Source of the DNA: Pseudomonas fluorescens
Lineage (GTDB): Bacteria > Pseudomonadota > Gammaproteobacteria > Pseudomonadales > Pseudomonadaceae
NCBI RefSeq assembly: GCF_900636825.1
Contig: NZ_LR134318.1
Location: 1,583,501-1,647,500, forward strand
DNA: 64,000 nt
Direction: 5' to 3'
Within the stretch, counting starts at the first letter, position 1; every line of letters starts with the position of its first letter. Under the pieces are notes generated by a model. That model saw nothing but the letters and a program-made list of their open reading frames with translations. It was not told the DNA's origin and searched no databases. A program made the translations under genes and the position numbers. Shown one piece after another: positions 54,214-63,655 of this stretch.

Positions 54214-55407
54214 TTATTTGCAGACGTCGGCGATCGCGTCGGCCAACAGGGCCAGGCGGGTAGCGTCGATGCCGGCGACATTCGCCCGGCCGGAGCTGAC
54301 CATGTACACGCTGTGCCGCTCACGAAGGTTTTTCACCTGCTCCGGCGAGAGGCCAGTGTAGGAAAACATCCCGCGCTGCACGCCAATGTGCGCAAAGCGC
54401 TCGCGCAGGCCGTGCGGCTCCAGCGCTTCTACCAGGCCGCTGCGTAGCTGCGCGATGCGTAAACGCATGGCTTCCACTTCGTCGGCCCAACGGGCTTTCA
54501 GCTCGGGATCGGCCAGAATCGTTGCGACCACCGCAGCGCCATGATCCGGTGGCGTCGACCACAGGTTACGGGCGATGTTGGCCAACTGGCTGCGGATATC
54601 GATGAGCTTGTCGGCGCTGTTTGCGCAAACAATCAGCGCACCCGTGCGGTCGCGGTACAGGCCGAAGTTCTTCGAACACGAACTGGTGATCAGCAGCTCT
54701 GGCACTTGCGCGGCGAACAAACGAGTCGACCACGCATCCTGCTCCAGCCCATCTCCGAACCCCTGATAAGCGAAGTCGATCAGCGGCAGCAGGTCGCGGC
54801 TGCGCACGACCTCAAGGACGCGCTGCCAGTCGTCGTGGCTGAGGTCGAAACCGGTCGGGTTGTGGCAGCACGCGTGCAACAGCACCACATCACCTTTGGG
54901 CACTTCCTTGAGTACGGCGAGCATTGCATCGACGTCGAGGCGGTTGTCGCTGCCTACATAAGGGTAATGACTGACCTTGACCTTGGCAGCGGCGAAAATG
55001 GTTTCGTGGATCGGCCAGGTCGGGTTGCTCAGCCACACGCCTTTGCCCGGCAGGCATTGCGCGATGAAGTCGGCGGCCAGACGCAATGCGCCCGTGCCGC
55101 CCGGTGTTTGGGTGGCGCCGGCACGTTGTTCGGTAATCAGCGCCGAGTCGGCACCGAGCACAAGCTCGTTGATGACTTTGCCGAACAGTGGATTGCCGTG
55201 GCCGCCGATGTAGGTCTTGGTGTCCTGACTTTCGACCAGACGCGCTTCGGCGATTTTCACTGCTTCAGGGATCGGCGTCAGGCCTTGGGCATCCTTGTAG
55301 ACGCCAACGCCGAGGTCGAATTTGCGCGGGTTGCTGTCCTGCGCATACGCCTCCATCAAGCCGAGGATCGGATCGCCGGGTACCCGGCCGATGGCGTCGA
55401 AGTGCAT
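54214..55407 (-). CDS. phhC: Aromatic aminotransferase
   Basis: A 397-residue class I pyridoxal-phosphate aminotransferase. The cofactor Lys is in SSCSKNFGLYRDR (about residue 246), with NPTGFDLS (about 182) and the Arg-binding substrate site in YMVSSGRANVAGI near the end. It transaminates Tyr, Phe and Trp as the last step of phenylalanine to tyrosine breakdown. The start codon overlaps the stop of phhB (TAATG). The start [20 protein letters not shown] is a TyrB-type start. Third gene of phhABC. Confidence 0.9.
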   Translation of the reverse strand: MHFDAIGRVPGDPILGLMEAYAQDSNPRKFDLGVGVYKDAQGLTPIPEAVKIAEARLVESQDTKTYIGGHGNPLFGKVINELVLGADSALITEQRAGATQTPGGTGALRLAADFIAQCLPGKGVWLSNPTWPIHETIFAAAKVKVSHYPYVGSDNRLDVDAMLAVLKEVPKGDVVLLHACCHNPTGFDLSHDDWQRVLEVVRSRDLLPLIDFAYQGFGDGLEQDAWSTRLFAAQVPELLITSSCSKNFGLYRDRTGALIVCANSADKLIDIRSQLANIARNLWSTPPDHGAAVVATILADPELKARWADEVEAMRLRIAQLRSGLVEALEPHGLRERFAHIGVQRGMFSYTGLSPEQVKNLRERHSVYMVSSGRANVAGIDATRLALLADAIADVCK

Positions 55408-55763
55408 TACTTGCGTCCTTCTGCAGTCTTCGCCACTTCGTCCGTGCGCGCGGCCATGATGAAGTCGTTGCGATGCAGACCTTTGATCGAATGGCTCCAC
55501 CAGGTCACGGTGACTTTGCCCCACTCGGTGAGCAGGCCCGGATGATGACCTTCAGCCTCGGAGATCTCGCCGACCGCGTTGGTGAAGGCCAACGCGTGCT
55601 TGAAGTTCTTGAACAGGAAAACCTTTTCCAGCTGCATGATGCCGTCGCGTACTTCGATGTTCCAGTCGGGGATCTGCTTGATCAGGATCGGCAGTTCTTC
55701 ATCGCTGACTTGTGGCGCATCGGCGCGGCAGGCTTCGCAGTGGGCTTGGTTCAAAGTCGACAT
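55407..55763 (-). CDS. phhB: Pterin-4a-carbinolamine dehydratase
   Basis: A 118-residue PCD/DCoH protein that recycles tetrahydropterin for PhhA. The active-site [21 protein letters not shown] (about residues 72-92) with the two essential His residues is intact, and the fold length fits. It starts 108 bp after phhA and overlaps phhC by one base. Confidence 0.95.
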   Translation of the reverse strand: MSTLNQAHCEACRADAPQVSDEELPILIKQIPDWNIEVRDGIMQLEKVFLFKNFKHALAFTNAVGEISEAEGHHPGLLTEWGKVTVTWWSHSIKGLHRNDFIMAARTDEVAKTAEGRK

Positions 55764-55871
55764 GGTTTATTCCTGAAATCGAGTGTGTTTTTTTTATTAA
55801 AGCGTATTTGCCGTCACGCTAAAGCAAAGTGACGGCAACTGACAGGCGCAATTGTCAGCAAAAGTCGCGGT

Positions 55872-56663
55872 TCAGGCGGCTTTGGGTTTTGGCGGAAATT
55901 TCGGCGCGTGCAGACCCAGCTGCATGCCTTGGCGAACCATGGCCATGATGTCTTCATGGGCGACATCGAACAGGCGCTTGAGGTTGGGCAGGACAAAGTA
56001 CAGCGGTTGCAGAATGTCGATGCGGTAAGGCGTGCGCATCGCTTCGAGCGGATCAAAAACCTGGTGCTCCGGCTCGTCCGACAGCGAGTAAACAGTCTCT
56101 TTTGGCGAAGACAGAATGCCGCCGCCGTAGATGCGCTTGCCTTGTGGGGTATCGACCAGACCGAACTCGATGGTCATCCAGTACAGGCGCGCCAGATACA
56201 CGCGCTCTTCCTTGCTCGCCTGCAGACCGAGTTTGCCGTAGGTGTGCGTGAATTCGGCGAACCACGGATTGGTCAACAGCGGACAGTGACCAAAGATCTC
56301 GTGGAAAATATCCGGCTCTTGCAGGTAATCCAGTTCTTCGCGGGTGCGGATAAACGTCGCCACCGGAAACTGTTTACTGGCGAGCAATTCAAAAAAGGTC
56401 TGGAAAGGAATCAGCGCCGGTACGCGAGCGACCTGCCAACCGGTGGTCTCGCCGAGCACTTTGTTGATCTCGCCCAATTGCGGAATGCGGTCGTGGGGCA
56501 GACCGAGTTTTTCGATACCGTCCAGATATTCCTGGCAGGCACGCCCTTCGATCACTTTCAACTGGCGCGTGATCAGCGTGTTCCACACCGCATGTTCTTC
56601 GGCGGGGTAATCGATAAAACCTTGCGCATCGGGCTCGCGGGCCACGTATTGCGTCTGCTTCAT
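55872..56663 (-). CDS. phhA: Phenylalanine 4-monooxygenase
   Basis: A 263-residue bacterial phenylalanine hydroxylase converting Phe to Tyr with tetrahydropterin and O2. The iron ligands lie in FHEIFGHCPLLTNP (about residues 117-130, the two His) and a Glu within YWMTIEFGLV (about 167). The pterin-binding region RVPALIPFQTFFELLA is present. No N-terminal regulatory ACT domain is present, as usual for bacteria. It is first in phhABC and divergent from phhR. Confidence 0.95.
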   Translation of the reverse strand: MKQTQYVAREPDAQGFIDYPAEEHAVWNTLITRQLKVIEGRACQEYLDGIEKLGLPHDRIPQLGEINKVLGETTGWQVARVPALIPFQTFFELLASKQFPVATFIRTREELDYLQEPDIFHEIFGHCPLLTNPWFAEFTHTYGKLGLQASKEERVYLARLYWMTIEFGLVDTPQGKRIYGGGILSSPKETVYSLSDEPEHQVFDPLEAMRTPYRIDILQPLYFVLPNLKRLFDVAHEDIMAMVRQGMQLGLHAPKFPPKPKAA

Positions 56664-56784
56664 GCTGCTCTCCTGCTAGGGGAATTCGTTCTTGTTATGT
56701 CCAGCGATGGGTTTAGAAATACCGGAGAGCGGGGCGGTGCGCATCAGGTTGAAAATCACCTGCGTAGGAAAATTCTGCGGTTTT

Positions 56785-56802
56785 CGTAAAATAATCGTTA
56801 CG
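56785..56802. promoter_or_regulatory. PhhR/TyrR-like box between phhA and phhR
   Basis: CGTAAA-ATAATC-GTTACG fits the TyrR-type pattern with one mismatch (G for T in the first position of the second arm, compared with TTTACG). It lies 122 bp upstream of phhA on the regulator side of the divergent gap, where PhhR should bind. The remaining 354-bp gap holds a REP pair and no other gene. Confidence 0.6.
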
Positions 56803-56915
56803 CTTTCGCCGATTACTCGCGTTTACGCGGATATGCAGGTTTGAAAAGCTTGGCTACTGTCACATAATCTTGACAACTATCTGCGCGCCTCGACAGAAAT
56901 GCCGGCGTCGTTCCC

Positions 56916-56987
56916 CTGTAGGAGTGAGCCTGCTCGCGATAGCGGTGAGTCACGACCGCTATCGCGAGCAGGCTCACTCCTACAGGG
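56916..56987. repeat. REP-like perfect inverted pair, family 3
   Basis: Arms CTGTAGGAGTGAGCCTGCTC extended by GCGATAGCGGT, a nearly perfect palindrome of about 70 bp, 30 bp upstream of phhR. Confidence 0.9.
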
Positions 56988-57017
56988 TTTTGTCTTCGTT
57001 CATCCGGATCCTTACCT

Positions 57018-58580
57018 ATGCGAATCAAAGTCCATTGCCAAAACCGCATCGGCATCCTGCGCGACATCCTCAATCTGCTGGTGGAATACGGGATCAACGT
57101 CGCCCGTGGTGAAGTCGGTGGCGAGCATGGCAATGCGATCTACCTGCACTGCCCGAACCTGATCAACATTCAGTTCCAGGCATTGCGCCCCAAGTTCGAG
57201 GCGATTGCTGGGGTGTTTGGCGTCAAGCGGGTAGGGCTGATGCCGAGCGAACGTCGGCACATGGAGTTGAATGCCTTGCTCGGTGCCCTGGAGTTTCCGG
57301 TGTTGTCGATCGACATGGGCGGTTCGATCGTTGCGGCCAACCGCGCAGCCGCCCAGTTGCTCGGCGTGCGGGTCGATGAAGTGCCGGGTATTCCCTTGTC
57401 GCGTTACGCCGAGGATTTTGATCTGCCGGAGCTGGTGCGCGCCAACAAGTCGCGGATCAACGGCATGCGGGTGAAGGTCAAGGGTGACATCTTTCTCGCC
57501 GACATCGCGCCGTTGCAATCGGAACACGACGACAGTGAAGCCATGGCCGGCGCCGTGCTGACCTTGCACCGCGCCGACCGGGTCGGCGAGCGTATCTACA
57601 ACGTGCGCAAGCAAGAGCTGCGCGGCTTCGACAGCATCTTCCAGAGTTCCAAGGTCATGGCGGCCGTTGTGCGTGAGGCCCGCCGAATGGCGCCGCTCGA
57701 TGCGCCACTATTAATAGAAGGCGAAACCGGCACCGGCAAGGAGTTGCTCGCGCGTGCCTGTCACCTCGCCAGTCCGCGCGGCCAATCGCCGTTGATGGCG
57801 CTCAATTGCGCGGGATTGCCTGAGTCTATGGCCGAGACTGAATTGTTCGGCTACGGCCCCGGCGCCTTCGAGGGCGCACGCGCCGAAGGCAAGCTCGGGT
57901 TGCTCGAGTTGACGGCGGGCGGCACATTGTTCCTCGACGGTGTTGGAGAGATGAGCCCGCGTTTGCAGGTGAAATTGCTGCGCTTTCTGCAGGACGGTTG
58001 CTTCCGGCGAGTCGGTAGTGATGAAGAGGTTTATCTCGATGTGCGGGTGATCTGCGCGACTCAGGTGGATCTGTCCGAGCTGTGCGCGCGCGGCGAGTTT
58101 CGCCAGGATTTGTATCACCGCTTGAACGTGCTGTCGCTGCACATTCCGCCGCTGCGCGAATGCCTCGACGGGTTGACGCCATTGGTCGAGCACTTCCTCG
58201 ATCAGGCCAGTCGGCAGATCGGTTGCGCGTTGCCCAAACTGGCGCCGGCGGCGATGGATCGGCTCAGTCATTACCACTGGCCCGGCAACGTGCGGCAACT
58301 GGAAAACGTGCTGTTTCAGGCGGTGTCGCTGTGCGACGGCGGCACGGTGAAGGCGGAACACATTCGCCTGCCGGACTACGGCGTGCGTCAGCCGCTTGGC
58401 GATTTTTCGCTGGAAGGCGGGCTGGACGAGATCGTCGGGCGTTTCGAGAAAGCGGTACTGGAGCGTCTGTATTCCGAACACCCGAGCAGTCGGCAATTGG
58501 GCAAGCGGCTTGGCGTTTCGCACACGACCATTGCCAACAAATTGCGCGAATACGAGGTCGGCAAAGACCTCGAAGCTTAA
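57018..58580 (+). CDS. phhR: TyrR-family aromatic amino acid regulator
   Basis: A 520-residue regulator with an N-terminal ACT domain (about residues 1-70), a PAS domain (about 78-190), an AAA+ ATPase domain (about 205-430; Walker A GETGTGKE at about 234) and a C-terminal Fis-type helix-turn-helix (SSRQLGKRLGVSHTTIANKL, about 491-510). The loop that contacts sigma-54 in typical enhancer proteins reads GAFEGA instead of GAFTGA (about residue 282), as expected for the TyrR branch, which often acts at sigma-70 promoters. It activates phhABC in response to Phe/Tyr and is divergent from phhA. Confidence 0.93.
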   Translation: MRIKVHCQNRIGILRDILNLLVEYGINVARGEVGGEHGNAIYLHCPNLINIQFQALRPKFEAIAGVFGVKRVGLMPSERRHMELNALLGALEFPVLSIDMGGSIVAANRAAAQLLGVRVDEVPGIPLSRYAEDFDLPELVRANKSRINGMRVKVKGDIFLADIAPLQSEHDDSEAMAGAVLTLHRADRVGERIYNVRKQELRGFDSIFQSSKVMAAVVREARRMAPLDAPLLIEGETGTGKELLARACHLASPRGQSPLMALNCAGLPESMAETELFGYGPGAFEGARAEGKLGLLELTAGGTLFLDGVGEMSPRLQVKLLRFLQDGCFRRVGSDEEVYLDVRVICATQVDLSELCARGEFRQDLYHRLNVLSLHIPPLRECLDGLTPLVEHFLDQASRQIGCALPKLAPAAMDRLSHYHWPGNVRQLENVLFQAVSLCDGGTVKAEHIRLPDYGVRQPLGDFSLEGGLDEIVGRFEKAVLERLYSEHPSSRQLGKRLGVSHTTIANKLREYEVGKDLEA

Positions 58581-58583
58581 GAT

Positions 58584-58679
58584 CAAAGGATCGCAGCCTT
58601 CGGCAGCTCCTACAGGATTACCCCATTTCCGATGTAGGAGCTGCGGCACGCTGCGATCTTTTGATCTTTTGATCTTTTG
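58584..58679. repeat. REP-like pair, family 1, arms in outward order
   Basis: Complement arm (GATCGCAGCCTTCGGCAGCT) first and GTAGGAGCTGCGGCACGCTG second, followed by three GATCTTTT-type repeats (ATCTTTTGATCTTTTGATCTTTT). It is located between phhR and flgF. Confidence 0.88.
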
Positions 58680-58788
58680 CCGCCAAGCGGCATGACACCG
58701 CCGGTTTTTCGTCTTCGATACATTGCAAATTTCCCCTCGCTATCCCTCAAGTCCTTTGTTTCATGGGCCTTTGGCTGCCAGAAAAAAG

Positions 58789-58806
58789 TTGGTCTGCAAA
58801 TTGCTT
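58789..58806 (+). promoter_or_regulatory. Sigma-54-type promoter of the flgF operon
   Basis: TTGGTCTGCAAATTGCTT matches TTGGCACG-N4-TTGC, with GG (58791-58792) and GC (58803-58804) exactly 10 bp apart. The start would lie near 58816, 46 bp before flgF. Sigma-54 with FleR drives this operon class in pseudomonads. Confidence 0.8.
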
Positions 58807-58861
58807 ATGGCTCAGCAGTACAGCGGTGGGCGGCAAACGTCCGGCATGCAGAGGAAAGAGT

Positions 58862-59602
58862 GTGGACAAGTACCTTTATGTGGCAATGACCGGCGCCAGC
58901 CAGAACGCGCTGGCGCAAAAGGCTCATGCGAACAACCTGGCGAACATCTCCACCAACGGTTTTCAGAAGGACCTGGAACAGGCCCGTTCGATGCCGGTGT
59001 TTGGTGACAGCTTTCCGGCGCGTGCGTTTGCCATGAGTGAACGTCCGGCCACTGACTTCTCGCCAGGCTCGCTGGTGGAAACCGGGCGTGACCTGGACGT
59101 TGCCGTGACCGGCAACGGCTTCATCGCCGTGCAGAACCCCAACGGTGGCGAAAGCTACGTGCGCACCGGCAGCCTCAACATCGACGCCCTCGGCGTATTG
59201 CGCGCCGGCAACGGCATGGCCGTGATGGGTAATGGCGGTCCGATTGCCGTGCCGCCTGAGCAGCAGGTCGAAGTCGGCGAAGACGGCACCATCAGCATTC
59301 GGGCGATGGGCGAAGGCCCGCGCGTCATGGCCGAAGTCGACCGCATCAAGCTGGTCAACCCGGACATCAAGAACATGAACAAAGGCCTCGACGGCTCGAT
59401 TTACACCAAGGACGGCCAGCCTGCGCCAGCCGATGCCAACGTCAAACTGGTGTCGGGATTCCTTGAGTCGAGCAACGTCAATGCCGTCGAAGAAATGACT
59501 TCGGTACTGGCCTTGGCCAAGCAGTTCGAGCTGCACATCAAAATGATGAACACCGCCAAAGATGATGACCAGGCCATGGCTCGGGTCTTGCAGATCAGCT
59601 AA
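58862..59602 (+). CDS. flgF: Flagellar basal-body rod protein FlgF
   Basis: A 246-residue proximal rod protein. The start motif (M)DKYLYVAMTGASQNALAQKAHANNLANISTNGFQ (residues 1-35) is the rod/hook family signature, and the conserved C-terminal LESSNVNAVEEMTSVLALAKQFELHIKMM matches. The start codon is GTG, with GAGGAAAG upstream. It opens the flgFGHIJK operon behind the sigma-54 promoter; flgBCDE are not adjacent here, phhR being upstream. Confidence 0.95.
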   Translation: MDKYLYVAMTGASQNALAQKAHANNLANISTNGFQKDLEQARSMPVFGDSFPARAFAMSERPATDFSPGSLVETGRDLDVAVTGNGFIAVQNPNGGESYVRTGSLNIDALGVLRAGNGMAVMGNGGPIAVPPEQQVEVGEDGTISIRAMGEGPRVMAEVDRIKLVNPDIKNMNKGLDGSIYTKDGQPAPADANVKLVSGFLESSNVNAVEEMTSVLALAKQFELHIKMMNTAKDDDQAMARVLQIS

Positions 59603-59647
59603 TTATCAGAACGTCGCGCCGTAAAACAGGCGCACGAGGAGAATCGA

Positions 59648-60433
59648 ATGCTTCCGGCTCTATGGGTTGCCAAAACCGGTCTGTCCGCCCAGGACACCAA
59701 CCTGACCACCATTTCCAACAACCTGGCGAACGTGTCGACCACGGGTTTCAAACGTGACCGTGCCGAGTTCCAGGACCTGCTGTATCAGATCAAGCGTCAG
59801 CCTGGCGCCCAGTCGACTCAGGACAGCGAACTGCCGTCGGGTCTGCAGCTGGGTACCGGTGTGCGCATCGTCGGCACGCAGAAAAACTTCACCGCCGGCA
59901 GCCTGCAAACCACCGAGCAGCCGCTGGACATGGCCATCGACGGTCGCGGTTTCTTCCAGATCCTGCAGCCGGACGGCACCACGTCCTACACCCGTGACGG
60001 CACTTTCCACCTCGATTCCAATGGCCAGATCGTCAACGCCAGCGGTTTCGCGCTGGAGCCTGCGATCGTCATTCCGAACAATGCGCAGAGCTTCACCGTT
60101 GGCACTGACGGCACTGTGTCCATCACCGTTCCGGGCAACCCGGCCGCACAAGTGATCGGCAACCTGCAGACCGCCGACTTCATCAACCCGGCCGGTCTGC
60201 AAGCGGTGGGCAACAACCTGTTCCTGGAAACCGCTGCTTCCGGCGCGCCGCAAATCGGCACCCCAGGCCTGAACGGTTTCGGCACCACGCTGCAGAACAC
60301 CCTGGAAGGTTCCAACGTCAGCACTGTTGAAGAGATGGTCAACATGATCACCACTCAACGCGCTTACGAGATGAACTCCAAAGTGATCTCGACCGCCGAC
60401 CAGATGCTCTCGTTCGTAACGCAGAATCTGTAA
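59648..60433 (+). CDS. flgG: Flagellar basal-body rod protein FlgG
   Basis: A 261-residue distal rod protein. Signatures are LWVAKTGLSAQDTNLTTISNNLANVSTTGFKRDRAEFQDLLY (about 5-47) and the C-terminal LEGSNVSTVEEMVNMITTQRAYEMNSKVI (about 220-250). Length and pattern match FlgG. It follows flgF by 45 bp with CACGAGGAGAA before the ATG. Confidence 0.97.
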   Translation: MLPALWVAKTGLSAQDTNLTTISNNLANVSTTGFKRDRAEFQDLLYQIKRQPGAQSTQDSELPSGLQLGTGVRIVGTQKNFTAGSLQTTEQPLDMAIDGRGFFQILQPDGTTSYTRDGTFHLDSNGQIVNASGFALEPAIVIPNNAQSFTVGTDGTVSITVPGNPAAQVIGNLQTADFINPAGLQAVGNNLFLETAASGAPQIGTPGLNGFGTTLQNTLEGSNVSTVEEMVNMITTQRAYEMNSKVISTADQMLSFVTQNL

Positions 60434-60485
60434 TCAAGTCTATGTGGCAGCCATGCGGCTGCCTGCAACACCGTGAGGTAGGGTC

Positions 60486-61181
60486 ATGAAACGCTTCGTA
60501 TCTGTTCTGGCATTGGGTGGGGTCGTCTCGCTCGCGGGCTGTGTCGCACCGACGCCAAAGCCCAATGACCCTTACTACGCTCCGGTGTTGCCGCGCACAC
60601 CGTTGCCGGCAGCGGCCAACAATGGCTCCATCTATCAGGCGGGCTTCGAGCAGAACCTGTACAGCGACCGCAAGGCATTCCGGGTCGGTGACATCATCAC
60701 CATCACCCTGAACGAGCGCACCCAGGCGAGCAAGAACGCCAACTCGCAGATGGACAAGAACAGCGACAACTCGATCGGTCTGACATCGTTGTTCGGTTCC
60801 AGCCTGACCACCAACAATCCGATTGGTAGCGGTGACTTGAGCCTGAACGCCGGCTACAGCGCCGACCGCTCGACCAAGGGTGACGCGAAGTCCGGCCAGA
60901 GCAACAGCCTGACCGGTTCGATCACCGTGACCGTGGCTGACGTGCTGCCCAACGGCATCATCGCCGTGCGTGGCGAGAAATGGCTGACGCTCAACACCGG
61001 TGACGAACTGGTGCGCATCGCCGGCATGGTCCGCGCCGATGACATCGCCACTGACAACACCGTGTCGTCGACCCGCGTCGCCGATGCCCGCATCACCTAT
61101 TCGGGTACCGGCGCGTTTGCCGATACGAGTCAGCCAGGCTGGTTCGACCGTTTCTTCCTCAGCCCGCTGTTCCCTTTCTAG
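60486..61181 (+). CDS. flgH: Flagellar L-ring protein FlgH
   Basis: A 231-residue outer membrane lipoprotein forming the L ring. The lipobox is LAGC with the acylated Cys at residue 19 ([19 protein letters not shown]). The core [22 protein letters not shown] and [27 protein letters not shown] are family hallmarks. It is followed immediately by flgI. Confidence 0.97.
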   Translation: MKRFVSVLALGGVVSLAGCVAPTPKPNDPYYAPVLPRTPLPAAANNGSIYQAGFEQNLYSDRKAFRVGDIITITLNERTQASKNANSQMDKNSDNSIGLTSLFGSSLTTNNPIGSGDLSLNAGYSADRSTKGDAKSGQSNSLTGSITVTVADVLPNGIIAVRGEKWLTLNTGDELVRIAGMVRADDIATDNTVSSTRVADARITYSGTGAFADTSQPGWFDRFFLSPLFPF

Positions 61182-61190
61182 GTGGCTACG

Positions 61191-62297
61191 TTGAATCTGA
61201 AAAGCTTCATGCTGGCGGCGGCGCTGATGTCCGCAGCCTTCGCTGCACATGCCGAGCGACTGAAAGACATCGCGAGCATTTCCGGCGTGCGCTCCAACCA
61301 GTTGATCGGCTATGGCCTGGTCGTCGGGCTAAATGGCACCGGTGACCAGACCACGCAGACGCCGTTCACCCTGCAGACCTTCAACAACATGCTCTCGCAG
61401 TTCGGCATCAAGGTGCCGCCGGGTTCGGGTAACGTGCAGTTGAAGAACGTTGCGGCAGTGTCGGTGAGTGCCGATCTGCCAGCGTTTGCCAAGCCAGGTC
61501 AGCAGGTCGACATCACCGTATCGTCGATCGGTAACTCCAAGAGCCTGCGCGGCGGCACCTTGTTGCTGACCCCGCTCAAGGGTATTGACGGCAACGTCTA
61601 TGCGATCGCTCAAGGTAACCTCGTGGTCGGCGGTTTTGATGCCGAAGGTCGCGACGGCTCGAAGATCACCGTCAACGTTCCGTCGGCCGGTCGCATCCCT
61701 GGTGGTGCGTCGGTGGAGCGTTCGGTGCCGAGCGGTTTCAACCAGGGCAACAGCCTGACGCTGAACCTCAACCGCTCCGACTTCACCACGGCCAAGCGCA
61801 TCGTCGACAAGATCAACGACATGCTCGGCCCTGGCGTCGCTCAAGCCATCGATGGTGGTTCGATCCGGGTCACTGCGCCGCTCGATCCGAGCCAGCGCGT
61901 CGACTATCTGTCGATCCTCGAAAACCTCGAAGTCGACCCGGGTCAGGCGGTGGCGAAAGTCATCATCAACTCGCGTACCGGCACGATTGTCATCGGCCAG
62001 AACGTCAAGGTTTCGCCAGCCGCCGTGACTCACGGCAGCCTCACCGTGACCATCACCGAAGACCCGATTGTCAGCCAGCCAGGCCCGTTGTCGAACGGGC
62101 AGACTGCGGTGGTGCCACGTTCGCGCGTCAACGCCGAGCAGGAAGCCAAACCGATGTTCAAGTTCGGCCCGGGCACCACCCTCGACGAAATCGTCCGGGC
62201 GGTGAATCAGGTTGGCGCGGCACCGGGTGACTTGATGGCGATTCTCGAAGCACTGAAGCAGGCCGGCGCATTGCAAGCCGACCTGATCGTGATCTGA
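61191..62297 (+). CDS. flgI: Flagellar P-ring protein FlgI
   Basis: A P-ring protein of about 368 residues with a signal peptide ([20 protein letters not shown]) and the mature start [33 protein letters not shown]. The start codon is uncertain. GTG at 61182 touches the flgH stop but lacks a ribosome site; TTG at 61191 has AGGTGG at 5-nt spacing and gives a typical signal peptide, so I use it; ATG at 61209 is a third option. The protein body is unmistakable and complete. Confidence 0.92.
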   Translation: MNLKSFMLAAALMSAAFAAHAERLKDIASISGVRSNQLIGYGLVVGLNGTGDQTTQTPFTLQTFNNMLSQFGIKVPPGSGNVQLKNVAAVSVSADLPAFAKPGQQVDITVSSIGNSKSLRGGTLLLTPLKGIDGNVYAIAQGNLVVGGFDAEGRDGSKITVNVPSAGRIPGGASVERSVPSGFNQGNSLTLNLNRSDFTTAKRIVDKINDMLGPGVAQAIDGGSIRVTAPLDPSQRVDYLSILENLEVDPGQAVAKVIINSRTGTIVIGQNVKVSPAAVTHGSLTVTITEDPIVSQPGPLSNGQTAVVPRSRVNAEQEAKPMFKFGPGTTLDEIVRAVNQVGAAPGDLMAILEALKQAGALQADLIVI

Positions 62298-62308
62298 GGA
62301 CAGCCATC

Positions 62309-63631
62309 ATGGATATGCGCAAAGGCAGTCTGGTCAGCAACAGCGATTCGGGTTCGTACTCCGACCTCAATCGCCTGAATCAGCTGAAAGTCGGCGACAA
62401 GAACAGCGACGGCAACATGCGCAAAGTGGCGCAGGAATTCGAGTCGCTGTTCATCGGTGAAATGCTCAAATCGATGCGCTCGGCCACCGATACGCTGGGG
62501 CAGGACAATCCGCTCAACACCCCGGCGGCCAAGCAATATCAGGAAATGTCTGACCAGCAACTCGCTGTGTCCATGTCTCGCGAGGGCGGTGGTATCGGCC
62601 TGGCTGACGTGCTGTTGCGCCAGATGCAGAAGAACAAACCGATGGCTCCGGGTGAGGCTGCTGCCGCATCCGCCGCCAAGCAAGAAGAAGCCAGGGCCAA
62701 AGCCGCTGCCGTGGCGACGCCGATTGCTGCCGGAACCACCGCCATCAACGGCCCGCTGTCGCGCGTCAATGGCGAACGTCCGCTGTGGGCGTCGCGTTCC
62801 GGGCGGGTGTCGAACAGCGCCGATGTTTCGCACAGCAATGACATGGCGATGATCAACAAGCGTCGCCTGGCGTTGCCGCCGAAACTGGCTGATCGTTTGC
62901 TCGCAGGTCTGGTGCCGTCGGCGACGCCGACAGCCACGCCGGCGCCGAACAACTTGCTGCCGCGCGCCCCCACGGCCGCCGCGGCGCCGACCGCCGTCGC
63001 CACAGGTGCCGGTCCGTTGTACAACGGCGACTGGCTGGCCCGCGCCGAAGATGCAAAAGCGGCTGGCGGACAGATGCAGGTGTATGGCCGCGCCATGGCG
63101 CAGATTCCGTTGGCGCCGGCGAAGAAAGCCTTCAGCTCCGCCGACGAATTCGTCAACACCATGCTGCCGATGGCCAAGGAAGCTGCCGACCGCATCGGCG
63201 TCGATCCGCGTTATCTGGTGGCGCAAGCGGCACTGGAAACCGGCTGGGGCAAATCGGTCATGCGCGCCCAGGATGGCAGCAGCAGCCACAACCTGTTCGG
63301 CATCAAGGCGAGCAGCAACTGGAAGGGCGATTCGGCGCGAGCGATCACCAGCGAATTCCGCGACGGGCAGATGGTCAAGGAGACGGCCCAGTTCCGCTCC
63401 TACGCCTCGTACAAAGACAGTTTCCATGATCTGGTGACTTTGCTGCAGAGCAACAATCGCTATCAAGATGTCCTGAAGTCTGCCGATAACCCAGAACAGT
63501 TTGTACGCGAGTTGCAGAAGGCCGGTTACGCCACCGACCCGAACTACGCGACAAAGATTTCGCAGATTGCCAAGCAGATGAACAGTTTCCAAAACTACGC
63601 TGCGGCGGGTGTATCCACCACGCCTTTATAA
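62309..63631 (+). CDS. flgJ: Flagellar rod cap / peptidoglycan hydrolase FlgJ
   Basis: A 440-residue two-domain protein. The N-terminal rod-cap domain (about 30-110, RKVAQEFESLFIGEMLKSMR) is joined by an Ala/Pro-rich linker to a C-terminal glucosaminidase domain (about 275-425) that cuts peptidoglycan so the rod can pass. The catalytic region is QAALETGWGKS (about 309). It follows flgI by 11 bp. The linker (about 115-245) is low complexity and longer than in enterobacteria. Confidence 0.95.
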   Translation: MDMRKGSLVSNSDSGSYSDLNRLNQLKVGDKNSDGNMRKVAQEFESLFIGEMLKSMRSATDTLGQDNPLNTPAAKQYQEMSDQQLAVSMSREGGGIGLADVLLRQMQKNKPMAPGEAAAASAAKQEEARAKAAAVATPIAAGTTAINGPLSRVNGERPLWASRSGRVSNSADVSHSNDMAMINKRRLALPPKLADRLLAGLVPSATPTATPAPNNLLPRAPTAAAAPTAVATGAGPLYNGDWLARAEDAKAAGGQMQVYGRAMAQIPLAPAKKAFSSADEFVNTMLPMAKEAADRIGVDPRYLVAQAALETGWGKSVMRAQDGSSSHNLFGIKASSNWKGDSARAITSEFRDGQMVKETAQFRSYASYKDSFHDLVTLLQSNNRYQDVLKSADNPEQFVRELQKAGYATDPNYATKISQIAKQMNSFQNYAAAGVSTTPL

Positions 63632-63655
63632 GGCACAAGGTATAAGGTCTGAACC

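Noticed and set aside
56664..56800. Sigma-54 promoter for phhA
   Set aside because: I looked for GG-N10-GC on the minus strand upstream of phhA and found no convincing match, so I do not assign one.
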